A stretch of 64,000 bases of DNA from the NCBI RefSeq assembly GCF_000331735.1, contig NC_020126.1, positions 2,108,001 through 2,172,000 of the forward strand. Reading direction: 5' to 3'. The translations under genes were made by a program, and so were the position numbers. This DNA is from Myxococcus stipitatus DSM 14675. Its GTDB lineage: Bacteria > Myxococcota > Myxococcia > Myxococcales > Myxococcaceae. The notes below the pieces were generated by a model, which did not search any database, was not told the DNA's origin, and saw nothing but the letters and a program-made list of their open reading frames with translations. How positions within the stretch are numbered: the first letter of the stretch is position 1; each line of letters opens with the position of its first letter. Shown here one piece after another: positions 48,397-56,452 of this stretch.

Positions 48397-48873
48397 TCAG
48401 CCCTCCTTCTGCGCGGCCTTGGGCGGCTGGTACGTCCCCGGCGTGGTGCGCGAGGCGACGGCCAGCCGGTTCCACGCGTTGATGGTGGCGATCGCTCCGG
48501 TGAGGTCCGCCAGCTCCTTGTCGGAGAAGTGCGGCTTCACCGCCTCGTAGACAGACGCGGGCACATGGCCCTCCGCCACGAAGGTGACCGCCTCCGTCCA
48601 GGCCAGGGCCGCGCGCTCGCGGTCCGTGTAGTAGGGGCTCTCCTCCCACGCATCCAGCCCGTACAGGCGCTGCTCCGTCTCACCCAGCACGCGCAGGTCC
48701 TTCCAGTGCATGTCGATGCAGAAGCCGCAGCCGTTGAGCTGCGAGGCGCGCAGCTTGATGAGCGTGAGGAGCTTCTCGCCCAGCCCACACTCGTGCAGGT
48801 ACTTCTCCAGCGCGAGCATGGCCGTGTAGAGGCCCGGGGCAACCTTCGGCGTCACGAATCGGGGCGTTTCCAT
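48397..48873 (-). CDS. Carboxymuconolactone decarboxylase/AhpD family protein
   Basis: A 158-aa protein with the AhpD-type redox motif CGFCIDMH (about residues 49-56: C-x2-C-x3-H), after LIKLRASQLNG. The C-terminal half DRERAALAWTEAVTFVAEGHVP is typical of the peroxidase-related branch. Such proteins reduce alkyl hydroperoxides or act as disulfide reductases in antioxidant systems. It lies 152 bp downstream of the MocR regulator on the same strand and may be its target or part of its transcript. The start ATG 48873 gives a normal family length. Confidence 0.9.
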   Translation of the reverse strand: METPRFVTPKVAPGLYTAMLALEKYLHECGLGEKLLTLIKLRASQLNGCGFCIDMHWKDLRVLGETEQRLYGLDAWEESPYYTDRERAALAWTEAVTFVAEGHVPASVYEAVKPHFSDKELADLTGAIATINAWNRLAVASRTTPGTYQPPKAAQKEG

Positions 48874-49025
48874 GGGGGTTCTCTCTTTGTGCTCGAAGGG
48901 GGAGGGATGTCCCCCGTTGCTGGCGTTGAAGTAACCGTGCCCCCGCATCGACGCGAGGGCCACTCGCGCACCACTCCATGGGGCCACTTTCCAACGAGGG
49001 GGAGCCACTCGCGCGTGGCGCCGCC

Positions 49026-50558
49026 TCAGCGCAGCGCCCGGGCGAGCATCCGCACACCCTCGGGAATCCGCTCCTCGGGGACACACGCGTAGCCGAGCAG
49101 CAGGGCGCCTCGGCCTTGGGATTGGACCCGGAACGCGGACAAGGGCTGCGTCAGCACCCCGGCCTGGAGGACGCGGGCCGTGGCGGCCCGGTCGTCCTCG
49201 CCCTCGGGGAGCCAGCCCACCAGGTGCATTCCCGTGTGGAGGGGAGACACGTCCAGGCGCCCCCGCAGCTCGCGCGAGGCCGCCTCCACCAGGGCCTCCT
49301 GCCGGCGGCCGTACAGCACCCGCATGCGGCGGACGTGGCGGCTGAAGTGGCCGTCGTTGAGGAAGTCCGCGACCACCGCCTGCTCCACGACGGGCGTGTG
49401 GCCATCGGCGAAGCGGCGCGCGGCGGTGAAGGCGTCCACCAGCGGCTCCGGCACCACCAGGTAGCCCACTCTCAAGGCCGGGGACACCACCTTGCTGAAC
49501 GTCCCGATGTAGAGCACCCGCGCATCCGGGGCCATCCCCTGCAGCGCGAGGAGCGGGCGGCCCTCGTAGCGGAACTCGCTGTCGTAGTCGTCCTCGACAA
49601 TCCACGCATCCGAGCGCGCGGCCCACGAGAGCAGGGCCTGCCGCCGCGCCTTGCTCATGGCGACACCCAGCGGGAACTGGTGCGCGGGCGTGACGACGGC
49701 CAGCCGCGCCTCCGGCCCCAGCCGCTTCCCCGCCTCCACATCCAGCCCCTCCGCATCCACGGGGACGGGCACCAGCGTGGCGCCCGCGGCGACCAGCGCG
49801 CCCCGGTACGCGAAGTAGCCGGGGTCCTCCACCCACGCCGCGTCGCCCGGGTCCAGCAGCACTTGCGCCGCCAGGCTCATGGCCTGCTGCGCGCCGTTGA
49901 CGATGATGACCTGCTCCGGGACACACCGGACGCCGCGCGAGGTCGCCAGGTAGTCCGCGACGGCACGCCGCAAGGGCGGATGGCCCGCGGGCTCCGCGCG
50001 CTGGAGCAAATCCCCCCACGAGCGCCGCCAGCGCGTGTTCAACAGCCGCCCCCACAAGTCGCTGGGGAAGGCGTCGATGGACGGCGTGCCCATGCGGAAG
50101 GCGAGCTGGCTGGGAGGAATGCCGGGCACCGACAGCCGCATGTCGGGCAGCATCGCCACCGCGCGCCCCCGCCGGGAGATGCCGGGCGTGTGCGCCGGCG
50201 CGGGCGGAAGGGGGCCGACGCGCTCCGAGCGCAGCACCCGCTCCGGAAGCTCGCGCGCCACATACGTGCCCGAGCCCAGGTGCCCCACCAGGTACCCTTC
50301 CTCCAGGAGCCGCGAGTAGGCGTTGAGCACCGTGTTGCGCGACAGGTCCAACTGCTCCGCCATCGCCCGCGTCGACAGCAGCCGCGTGCCCGGCGCCAGC
50401 CTCCCCGCGACGATGGCCGCGCGCAGCGCCTCCATCAGCTGCGTCTGGAGCGACGCGCCCGTGGAGGCATCCAGCACCACCGACGTGGCCGCCATGGCCG
50501 CGGGCCGTTTGCGCGCGGTGCGCCGCTTCGCCGTCGCCGCGCCCTTCGACGGCGTCAT
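49026..50558 (-). CDS. MocR/PdxR-type regulator: GntR winged helix fused to a class I aminotransferase-like domain
   Basis: A 510-aa protein. Residues about 38-105 form a GntR winged helix (LMEALRAAIVAGRLAPGTRLLSTRAMAEQL split over the HTH, then GHLGSGTYV). Residues about 140-510 are an aminotransferase-like domain with VEDDYDSEFRY and the PLP lysine in GTFSKVVSPALR. MocR proteins use PLP or an amino-acid adduct as effector and usually control neighbouring genes. The N-terminal 30 residues are basic (TAKRRTARKRP). Divergent from it is a short TetR-type gene, with a palindrome between them. Candidate targets are that gene, itself and the AhpD-like gene downstream. Confidence 0.92.
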   Translation of the reverse strand: MTPSKGAATAKRRTARKRPAAMAATSVVLDASTGASLQTQLMEALRAAIVAGRLAPGTRLLSTRAMAEQLDLSRNTVLNAYSRLLEEGYLVGHLGSGTYVARELPERVLRSERVGPLPPAPAHTPGISRRGRAVAMLPDMRLSVPGIPPSQLAFRMGTPSIDAFPSDLWGRLLNTRWRRSWGDLLQRAEPAGHPPLRRAVADYLATSRGVRCVPEQVIIVNGAQQAMSLAAQVLLDPGDAAWVEDPGYFAYRGALVAAGATLVPVPVDAEGLDVEAGKRLGPEARLAVVTPAHQFPLGVAMSKARRQALLSWAARSDAWIVEDDYDSEFRYEGRPLLALQGMAPDARVLYIGTFSKVVSPALRVGYLVVPEPLVDAFTAARRFADGHTPVVEQAVVADFLNDGHFSRHVRRMRVLYGRRQEALVEAASRELRGRLDVSPLHTGMHLVGWLPEGEDDRAATARVLQAGVLTQPLSAFRVQSQGRGALLLGYACVPEERIPEGVRMLARALR

Positions 50559-50650
50559 GGCCTGCTCATCCCCGCGAGAACCCCGAGGACGAATGATTCA
50601 CCCCGGTGATGTCCGGAATCACGACACATCACTGTTGGAAACAGAGGCAA

Positions 50651-50676
50651 GCGGGTTACGCCTGTTGCGTAGCCGC
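50651..50676. promoter_or_regulatory. Palindromic candidate operator
   Basis: GCGGGTTACGC-CTGTT-GCGTAGCCGC is an inverted repeat with one mismatch and one unpaired base, in the region between the divergent MocR and TetR-like genes. It could bind either regulator. Confidence 0.4.
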
Positions 50677-50738
50677 AAGCGCCATCGCGCTCGGGGCCGG
50701 CCGGAGTGTGGGCCATCTGCAAGAGGAGGGGGTCCGTC

Positions 50739-50996
50739 ATGCTGGGGTTGCCGTGGTTCAACCTCATCGTCGCGCCGCCACGCGCGAGAATCGAGGAGGG
50801 AATGCGTGAGAGGCTCTTGCGCGCGGCCGACGTGCTGGTCCGGGAGGAAGGCCCCGACGCCCTGACGTGGGAGGCCCTCGCCCGGCGTGCCCGTGTGGGG
50901 CGAGGCACTCCGCGCTACCACTTCCGGAGCAAACAGACGCTGCTGGACGCCCTTGCGGGCTTCTCCTCACACCCCGGAGTGCGGGGAAGGCGTTGA
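50739..50996 (+). CDS. HTH-only TetR-family protein (truncated)
   Basis: An 85-aa protein. ATG 50739 has a strong AAGAGGAGGGGG site 6 nt before it. Residues about 22-75 are a TetR DNA-binding domain (MRERLLRAADVLVREEG, then LARRARVGRGTPRYHFRSK, then TLLDALAGF). It stops ten residues later, so the C-terminal ligand and dimer domain of about 130 residues is missing. No continuation of that domain appears in other frames downstream, so this is a deletion remnant or a deliberate short form rather than a single frameshift. It is divergent from the MocR gene. Confidence 0.7.
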   Translation: MLGLPWFNLIVAPPRARIEEGMRERLLRAADVLVREEGPDALTWEALARRARVGRGTPRYHFRSKQTLLDALAGFSSHPGVRGRR

Positions 50997-51319
50997 CTCC
51001 TCGACAGGCACTCCCTCGGAAAGTCCACGCCCGCACGTCCAGGGGGCCCGATGCCAGGCGAGTGCCCGCAGCCCGGCCGTAGGCTTACCCGCGAGGGTGA
51101 CTTCCGCTTTATTCCCGGGGTCTCCATCTCTTTCTAGGTGCGGCGAGCCCGTAGTTGGGCCATTAGACTGAAACGAGAATGGTTCGGGGTGCTCGTGCGT
51201 TCTGCCGCTCGGAGTCAGGGCCGGTTGGACATGGGCCCCCTATCAGGCTAGAGGCAGTTTCACATCTCAGGTTCGAGATGCGAGGCGGCTCGGATGCCGC
51301 GAGAAGAAAGAAGACGCAC
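50997..51319 (+). promoter_or_regulatory. Upstream and leader region of the cold-shock gene
   Basis: 323 bp without a gene. A hairpin CATCTC-AGGTTC-GAGATG sits at 51263-51280, about 40 nt before the csp start. GAGAAGAAAGAAG at 51300-51312 may be the ribosome site. A long structured leader is usual for cspA-type mRNAs. No clear sigma-70 boxes are visible. Confidence 0.45.
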
Positions 51320-51526
51320 ATGGCGACTGGTACCGTGAAGTGGTTCAACGACGCGAAGGGCTTTGGCTTCATCGCGCAGGATAATGGCGGCCCTGACGTG
51401 TTCTGCCACCACACCGCCATCCAGGCGGACGGGTTCCGGACCCTGGCCGAGGGTCAGAAGGTGGAGTTCGACGTCAAGAAGGGCCCCAAGGGGCTCCAGG
51501 CGGAGAACGTCCGCCCGGTTGGCTGA
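51320..51526 (+). CDS. Cold-shock protein (CspA family)
   Basis: A 68-aa single cold-shock domain. RNP1 is KGFGFI and RNP2 is DVFCHH, where most homologues read DVFVHF; the Cys and second His are a mild variation. It begins [18 protein letters not shown] and ends [20 protein letters not shown], so it is complete. Such proteins bind single-stranded RNA/DNA and melt RNA structures during cold or growth changes. It has its own leader and a strong terminator right after it, so it is a monocistronic unit. Confidence 0.97.
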   Translation: MATGTVKWFNDAKGFGFIAQDNGGPDVFCHHTAIQADGFRTLAEGQKVEFDVKKGPKGLQAENVRPVG

Positions 51527-51550
51527 GCGCGTCCGCTCCAGCATCCGACG

Positions 51551-51588
51551 GCCCGGTCTCCTCGCGCGGGAGGCCGGGCTTTTGCTTT
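51551..51588 (+). terminator. Rho-independent terminator of the cold-shock gene
   Basis: An 11-bp GC-rich stem (GCCCGGTCTCC / GGAGGCCGGGC, one G-U pair) with a 7-nt loop is followed by TTTTGCTTT. It lies 25 bp after the stop codon. Confidence 0.85.
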
Positions 51589-51603
51589 CAGGAGGGAGGC
51601 GAC

Positions 51604-51786
51604 ATGCAAGGAAGGTCGACGAAGCGTCAGAAAGAACAGGCGCGCAAGCAGCACCAGCAGGAGAAGGATGCCAAGCGCGAAGAGCGCAAGCGTGCGAAGG
51701 TCGAAAAAGGCCCACGCCAGCCCGGTGATGTGGACCCTGACATCGCGGACATCATTCCGGGGCCGCAGCCGCAGGTAGAGTACTGA
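51604..51786 (+). CDS. Small highly charged protein
   Basis: A 60-aa protein with GGGAGG 6 nt before its ATG. The N-terminal half is Lys/Arg/Gln/Glu-rich and helical (STKRQKEQARKQHQQEKDAK, then REERKRAKVEKG). The C-terminal half is acidic and Pro-rich (PGDVDPDIADIIPGPQPQ). Basic-helix small proteins like this may bind nucleic acid, but no family is recognised. It lies between two terminators, so it is its own unit or is reached by read-through from the cold-shock gene. Confidence 0.65.
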   Translation: MQGRSTKRQKEQARKQHQQEKDAKREERKRAKVEKGPRQPGDVDPDIADIIPGPQPQVEY

Positions 51787-51804
51787 GTCAGCGTCTCTTC
51801 CTGA

Positions 51805-51834
51805 GGCCCACCACGTGCTCACGTGGTGGGCCTT
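51805..51834 (+). terminator. Perfect 12-bp hairpin terminator
   Basis: GGCCCACCACGT / ACGTGGTGGGCC with a 4-nt loop, 18 bp after the small charged gene. Only TT follows, so termination may need Rho. Confidence 0.6.
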
Positions 51835-51950
51835 GCCGTCTCCGGCGTGGGGCCTCCGCTTCCCTCGGATGAAGGCCTCCCTCGTTTTCGCCGCAATGAG
51901 CGCGCCCGCCAGGGCGTAGGGCAGGGGCACTTCCTCCAGGCCCCGACCCC

Positions 51951-52826
51951 ATGCTGCGAATCTCCGCTGTCTCGAAGGCGTACCCCAACGGGGTGCGCGC
52001 CCTCCAGGGCATTGACCTGAGCATCGACCGAGGACTGTTCGGCCTGCTGGGACCCAACGGCGCGGGCAAGTCCACCCTGATGCGCATCCTGGCCACGCTG
52101 CAGGCGCCGGATGCGGGGCAGGTGACGTTCGACGGGCTGGACGTGCTCGCCCGACCGCAGGCCCACCGCCGGCACCTGGGCTATCTCCCTCAAGACTTCG
52201 GGGTGTACCCGGGCGTGTCCGCGGTGGACCTGCTCGACCACCTGGGGCTGCTCAAGGGGCTGACGAACGCCCGGGAGCGGCGCGAGCAGGTGGACGCGCT
52301 CTTGAGCCTCACGAACCTCCACGCGCACCGGAAGAAGGCGGTGAGTGGCTTCTCGGGCGGCATGCGGCAGCGCTTCGGCATCGCCCAGGCGCTGCTGGGC
52401 AACCCCAAGCTGCTCATCGTGGACGAGCCCACGTCGGGGCTGGACCCGGAGGAGCGCCAGCGCTTCCACAACCTCCTGGGCGAGGTGGGGGAGAACGTCG
52501 TCGTGCTGCTCTCCACGCACATCGTCGAGGACGTGCGCCAGCTCTGTCCGCGCATGGCCATCCTCAGCGAGGGGCGCGTGCTGTGCGAGGGCGCGCCGGA
52601 GGCGCTGGTGGCCTCGCTGGCGGGGAGGGTGTGGCGCAAGACGGTGGAGAAGGGCGCGGTGGAGCGCTACCGCGCGTCGTTCCCCCTCCTGTCCACGCAG
52701 CTGCAGGCGGGGCGCACGCGGGTGCACGTGCTGGCGGACGCGAGGCCCGAAGAGGGCTTCGAGCAGGTGCCGCCCGACCTGGAGGACGTCTACTTCTCCA
52801 CGCTGTCCCACCGTCGCGCGGCGTAG
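51951..52826 (+). CDS. ABC transporter ATP-binding protein
   Basis: A 291-aa ATPase with Walker A GPNGAGKST, signature FSGGMRQRF, Walker B LLIVDEPTSGLD and the switch His in STHIVED. It is of the ABC-2 type ATPase class, with a C-terminal extension of about 70 residues. Its gene ends 12 bp before the permease/peptidase fusion, so the two form one transporter. The frame covered on the other strand by a very long open frame is a shadow. Confidence 0.92.
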   Translation: MLRISAVSKAYPNGVRALQGIDLSIDRGLFGLLGPNGAGKSTLMRILATLQAPDAGQVTFDGLDVLARPQAHRRHLGYLPQDFGVYPGVSAVDLLDHLGLLKGLTNARERREQVDALLSLTNLHAHRKKAVSGFSGGMRQRFGIAQALLGNPKLLIVDEPTSGLDPEERQRFHNLLGEVGENVVVLLSTHIVEDVRQLCPRMAILSEGRVLCEGAPEALVASLAGRVWRKTVEKGAVERYRASFPLLSTQLQAGRTRVHVLADARPEEGFEQVPPDLEDVYFSTLSHRRAA

Positions 52827-52838
52827 CGGGGACGAGCC

Positions 52839-55800
52839 ATGCTTCGGGGAATCCTCCACTTCGAGTGGCGCTATCACACGCGCCAGGCCGTCTTCTTCGC
52901 CGCGCTGGCCATCTTCGCCGCCATGAGCTTCGCGCTGGTCGGCACGGGCTACGGCGGCGACAACGTGCAGCTCAACTCGCCCCACAGCGTCGCGCAGTCG
53001 CTGGGGCTCCTGTCGCTCACGTCCCTCTTCGTGCTGGGCATCTTCTGCGCGTCCACCGTGCAGCGCGACGCCGAGCACGGCATGACGGAGCTGCTCTACA
53101 CCACGTCCGTCACCCAGCGGGACTACCTGCTGGGCCGCTACCTGGGCGCGCTGCTCGCGACGCTCGCCGTGTTCGCGGTGGCGACGCTGGCGCTGATGCT
53201 GGCGCCGTACGTCATGGCGGTGCCTCCGGAGCGCGTGGCGCCGCTCGGCGTGGGCCGCTACCTCTGGGCGCTCCTCGTCGTCGTGACGCCCAACGTGGTG
53301 TTCGCCGCGTCGCTGCTGTTCGCCATCTCCGCGCTGTCTCGCAGCCGGCTGGCCAGCTACGTCGGCGGCGTCTTCGTGTACGCGCTGTACCTGGTGGGCT
53401 CCATGTGGGCGGAGTCGCCCATCATGGCGGGGACCGCGCCGCAGACGGCGGAGTCGCTGGCGCGCGCCGCGCTCCTGGACCCCTTCGGCCTGTCCGCGCT
53501 GTTCGAGCTGTCCCGCTACTGGCCGGAGGCGGAGCGCAACACCCGGTTCGTCCCGCTGACGGGGAACTTCCTCTGGAACCGGCTCTTGTGGCTGGGCGTC
53601 GCCGCGGCGGTGCTCGGCTTCGTGCACGCGCGCTTCTCCTTCCGGACGTCGGCGGTGAAGCCTCGCGAGGAGAAGGCCGAGGAGGGGCCTGTCGCCCCGG
53701 CGGGGGCGTCGTACCGCCCCGTCGAGGTGGGGACGCCTCGGGGGCGCTCGGCGTGGGCGGTGTTCGCGTCGGCGGCGCGGCTGGAGTTGCGGCACGTGCT
53801 GCGCAGCTGGCCCTTCCTGGCGCTCCTGGCGCTGTGGGTCTTCGTCGTGGGGATGGAAATCGTGACGGGGGCGGGGCGAGGGGAGGCCGGCACCTACCGC
53901 ATCCCCACCACGGGCCGCGTGCTGGAGAGCATCTGGATGCCGCTGTCCCAGGTGGGCACCCTGGTGGTCATCTACTTCGGCGCGGAGCTGGTCTGGCGCG
54001 AGCGGATGGCGCGCTTCGAGGCGCTGCTCGACGCGACACCTTCTTCCAGCGTCTATTTCTTCGCCTCCAAGCTCACCGCGATGGGCGCGCTGGTGGGCGT
54101 GATGACCGCAGTCCCCGCCGTGCTGGGCGTGGCCTTCCAGCTGGTGCGCGGTCAGGTCGTCCCGGAGCCTCGGCTCTACCTGTCGCTGTTCTACTTCGAG
54201 GGGCTCCCGCTGCTGCTCTTCGCGGTGGCGGTGCTGTTCATCCAGACGGTGAGCCCTCACCGGTACGTGGGCATGGTGCTGTCGCTCCTGCTGGCCCTCG
54301 GGGTGAGCCAGGGCGCGTCGCTGGGCCTGGAGCACCCGATGACCCGCTTCGGCGCGGCGCCCGCGGTGTCCCACTCGGACCTGGATGGCTTCGGTCCCAC
54401 GGCCGCGTCCTTCACGGCGTTCATGGTGTACTGGAGCGCCTTCGCGGGGCTGCTGGCGCTGGTGACGTGGGGCCTGTGGCGGCGCGGACTGGGCGCTCGC
54501 TGGAGCGCGCGGCTGCGGGCGCTGCCGGGGGAGTGGGGCCGCGCGGGGCGGTATGGCGCGATGGCCTGCGGCGGGGTGTTCCTGCTCGCCGGTGGCCTCA
54601 TCGTCCGCGACACGTGGGGCCTGGGCACCTACCAATCCCGCGACGCCTCGCTGGCGTGGCGTGAGCGCTACGAGCGGACGTACAAGGTCCTGGAGCCCCT
54701 CCCGCTGCCGAGCATCGTCGCGGTGACGTCGCGCCTGGACCTCTTCCCGGAGCATCGTCGCTACCGCGCCACGGGGACGTACCGGCTGGAGAACCAGACG
54801 CAGGCGCCCCTCGACACGCTGTGGGTCGTGGTGCCCCCGACGGCGAGGCCCGTGTCGCTCTCCCTGCAGGGCGGCGAGCAGGTGGCGCATGACGAGGAGT
54901 TCGGCATGTTCCACTTCCGGCTCCAGCCGCCGCTGCCTCCCGGAGGCGTGTCCGAGCTGTCCTTCGACGTCACGCGCGAGGAGCGGGGCGTGAGGGCCAC
55001 GGGCTTCGAGCTGTCCCTGGTGGAGAACGGCTCGTTCATCCTGAACGACGAGGTGTTCCCCACGCTGGGCTACCGGCGAGGCCACGAGCTGGGCGACCCG
55101 GAGGAGCGGCGCGTGCGGGGGTTGCGGGAGCAGCCCCGGATGCCCCTGCTCGACGAGAGCGGCCGGACGCCCGTGGTCCGAGCGCCGGTGTGGCACACCC
55201 TGGACCTGATGGTCTCCACGTCCAGCGACCAGACGGCGGTGGGGCCGGGGACGCTGCGCAAGCAGTGGAGCGAGGACGGGCGGCGCTTCTTCCACTACGT
55301 CGTGGACCGGCCCATGACGCCGAAGTTCGCGGTCGTCTCGGCCCGCTACGCGGTGGAGAAGACGCGGCACCAGGGCGTGGACGTGGAGGTCTATTACCAT
55401 CCCGCGCACGCCTACAACGTGAAGGCCATGGTGGAGGCCACCACGCGCTCGCTCGACGACTTCGGCGCGCGCTTCCACCGCTATCCGGACGAGCAGCTGC
55501 GCATCGTGGAGATTCCGTCGTCGTGGAGCTTCGGCGCGCTGGCGATGCGGCAGGTCATCTACTTCGTGGAGGACCGGGGCTTCCTCACCGACATGCGGCA
55601 CTCGGACGCGGTGGACCTGGTGACCCGGCGCACGGCGCACGAGGTGGCGCACCAGTGGTGGGGCCACATGCTGGACCCCGCCACCGTGGAGGGCGCGACG
55701 ATGCTGGTGGAGTCGCTGACGAAGTACTCCGAGCAGCGAATCCTCGCGGGCCTGCACGGCGAGCACTCACTGGTGCGCGAGCTGGCGTTCGACCGGGACC

Positions 55801-56438
55801 GCTACCTCGCCGGACGCACGGAGGAGTCCACCCAGGAGCCGGGGCTCTACAAGGGCACGGGCCAGTCGTACCTGTACTACGGCAAGGGCGCGCTGGTGAT
55901 GAACGCGCTGCGGGACTTGCTGGGCGAGGCGAAGCTGGACGCGGCGCTGCGGCGCATGCTGGACGCGCCGGGGCACGAGAGCTCCCTGACGACGCTGGAC
56001 CTGCTCGACGCGCTGCACGCGGAGGCGACCCCCGGACAGCATGTCCTCATCGACCAGTGGATGAAGGAGGTCGTCCTGTACGACTTGCAGGTGGAGTCGT
56101 CCTCCGTGGAGGCGCTGCCGGACGGGCGCTTCCAGGTGACGGCCCGCGTGGCGACCTCGAAGCGGAGCGTGCGGGGCGGAGAGGACGTCCTGTTGCCCAT
56201 GGACGAGGCGCTGGACGTCGCCGTCTACACGAACTCACCGCGCGACGGCGTCGTGGAGGACAACCTGCTGCACGTGCAGCGGCATCCCTTCCAGGGCGCG
56301 TCCACGGAGGTGTCCTTCACCGTGGAGAAGCGGCCGACGCACGTGGGCATCGACCCGTTCATCCTGCGCATCGAGCGCGAGCGCGGCGACAACTTCCAGA
56401 AGCTGTCGCCGCGCGGTTCCGCCTCCGCGGCGCGTTAG
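52839..56438 (+). CDS. ABC-2 permease fused to an M1-family aminopeptidase
   Basis: A 1199-aa fusion. Residues 1 to about 590 hold two sets of membrane helices (for example LGLLSLTSLFVLGIFCAS and the set from WPFLALLALWVFVVGMEIV), the ABC-2 permease part. The remainder is an M1 peptidase with HEVAHQWWGH at 934-943 and a Glu at 958 (ATMLVESL). That Glu is one residue further than in classical M1 enzymes; I recall the same spacing in related fusions. The peptidase domain should lie outside the inner membrane. With the ATPase 12 bp upstream it forms a transporter that may trim or sense peptides during transport. Substrate and direction are unknown. Confidence 0.9.
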   Translation: MLRGILHFEWRYHTRQAVFFAALAIFAAMSFALVGTGYGGDNVQLNSPHSVAQSLGLLSLTSLFVLGIFCASTVQRDAEHGMTELLYTTSVTQRDYLLGRYLGALLATLAVFAVATLALMLAPYVMAVPPERVAPLGVGRYLWALLVVVTPNVVFAASLLFAISALSRSRLASYVGGVFVYALYLVGSMWAESPIMAGTAPQTAESLARAALLDPFGLSALFELSRYWPEAERNTRFVPLTGNFLWNRLLWLGVAAAVLGFVHARFSFRTSAVKPREEKAEEGPVAPAGASYRPVEVGTPRGRSAWAVFASAARLELRHVLRSWPFLALLALWVFVVGMEIVTGAGRGEAGTYRIPTTGRVLESIWMPLSQVGTLVVIYFGAELVWRERMARFEALLDATPSSSVYFFASKLTAMGALVGVMTAVPAVLGVAFQLVRGQVVPEPRLYLSLFYFEGLPLLLFAVAVLFIQTVSPHRYVGMVLSLLLALGVSQGASLGLEHPMTRFGAAPAVSHSDLDGFGPTAASFTAFMVYWSAFAGLLALVTWGLWRRGLGARWSARLRALPGEWGRAGRYGAMACGGVFLLAGGLIVRDTWGLGTYQSRDASLAWRERYERTYKVLEPLPLPSIVAVTSRLDLFPEHRRYRATGTYRLENQTQAPLDTLWVVVPPTARPVSLSLQGGEQVAHDEEFGMFHFRLQPPLPPGGVSELSFDVTREERGVRATGFELSLVENGSFILNDEVFPTLGYRRGHELGDPEERRVRGLREQPRMPLLDESGRTPVVRAPVWHTLDLMVSTSSDQTAVGPGTLRKQWSEDGRRFFHYVVDRPMTPKFAVVSARYAVEKTRHQGVDVEVYYHPAHAYNVKAMVEATTRSLDDFGARFHRYPDEQLRIVEIPSSWSFGALAMRQVIYFVEDRGFLTDMRHSDAVDLVTRRTAHEVAHQWWGHMLDPATVEGATMLVESLTKYSEQRILAGLHGEHSLVRELAFDRDRYLAGRTEESTQEPGLYKGTGQSYLYYGKGALVMNALRDLLGEAKLDAALRRMLDAPGHESSLTTLDLLDALHAEATPGQHVLIDQWMKEVVLYDLQVESSSVEALPDGRFQVTARVATSKRSVRGGEDVLLPMDEALDVAVYTNSPRDGVVEDNLLHVQRHPFQGASTEVSFTVEKRPTHVGIDPFILRIERERGDNFQKLSPRGSASAAR

Positions 56439-56452
56439 GCCGCGGAGGTGCT

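Noticed and set aside
51819..55766. 1315-aa open frame on the minus strand
   Set aside because: It is antisense to the ABC ATPase and permease/peptidase genes, is rich in His/Arg/Gln as third-frame shadows of high-GC genes are, and has no recognisable domain.
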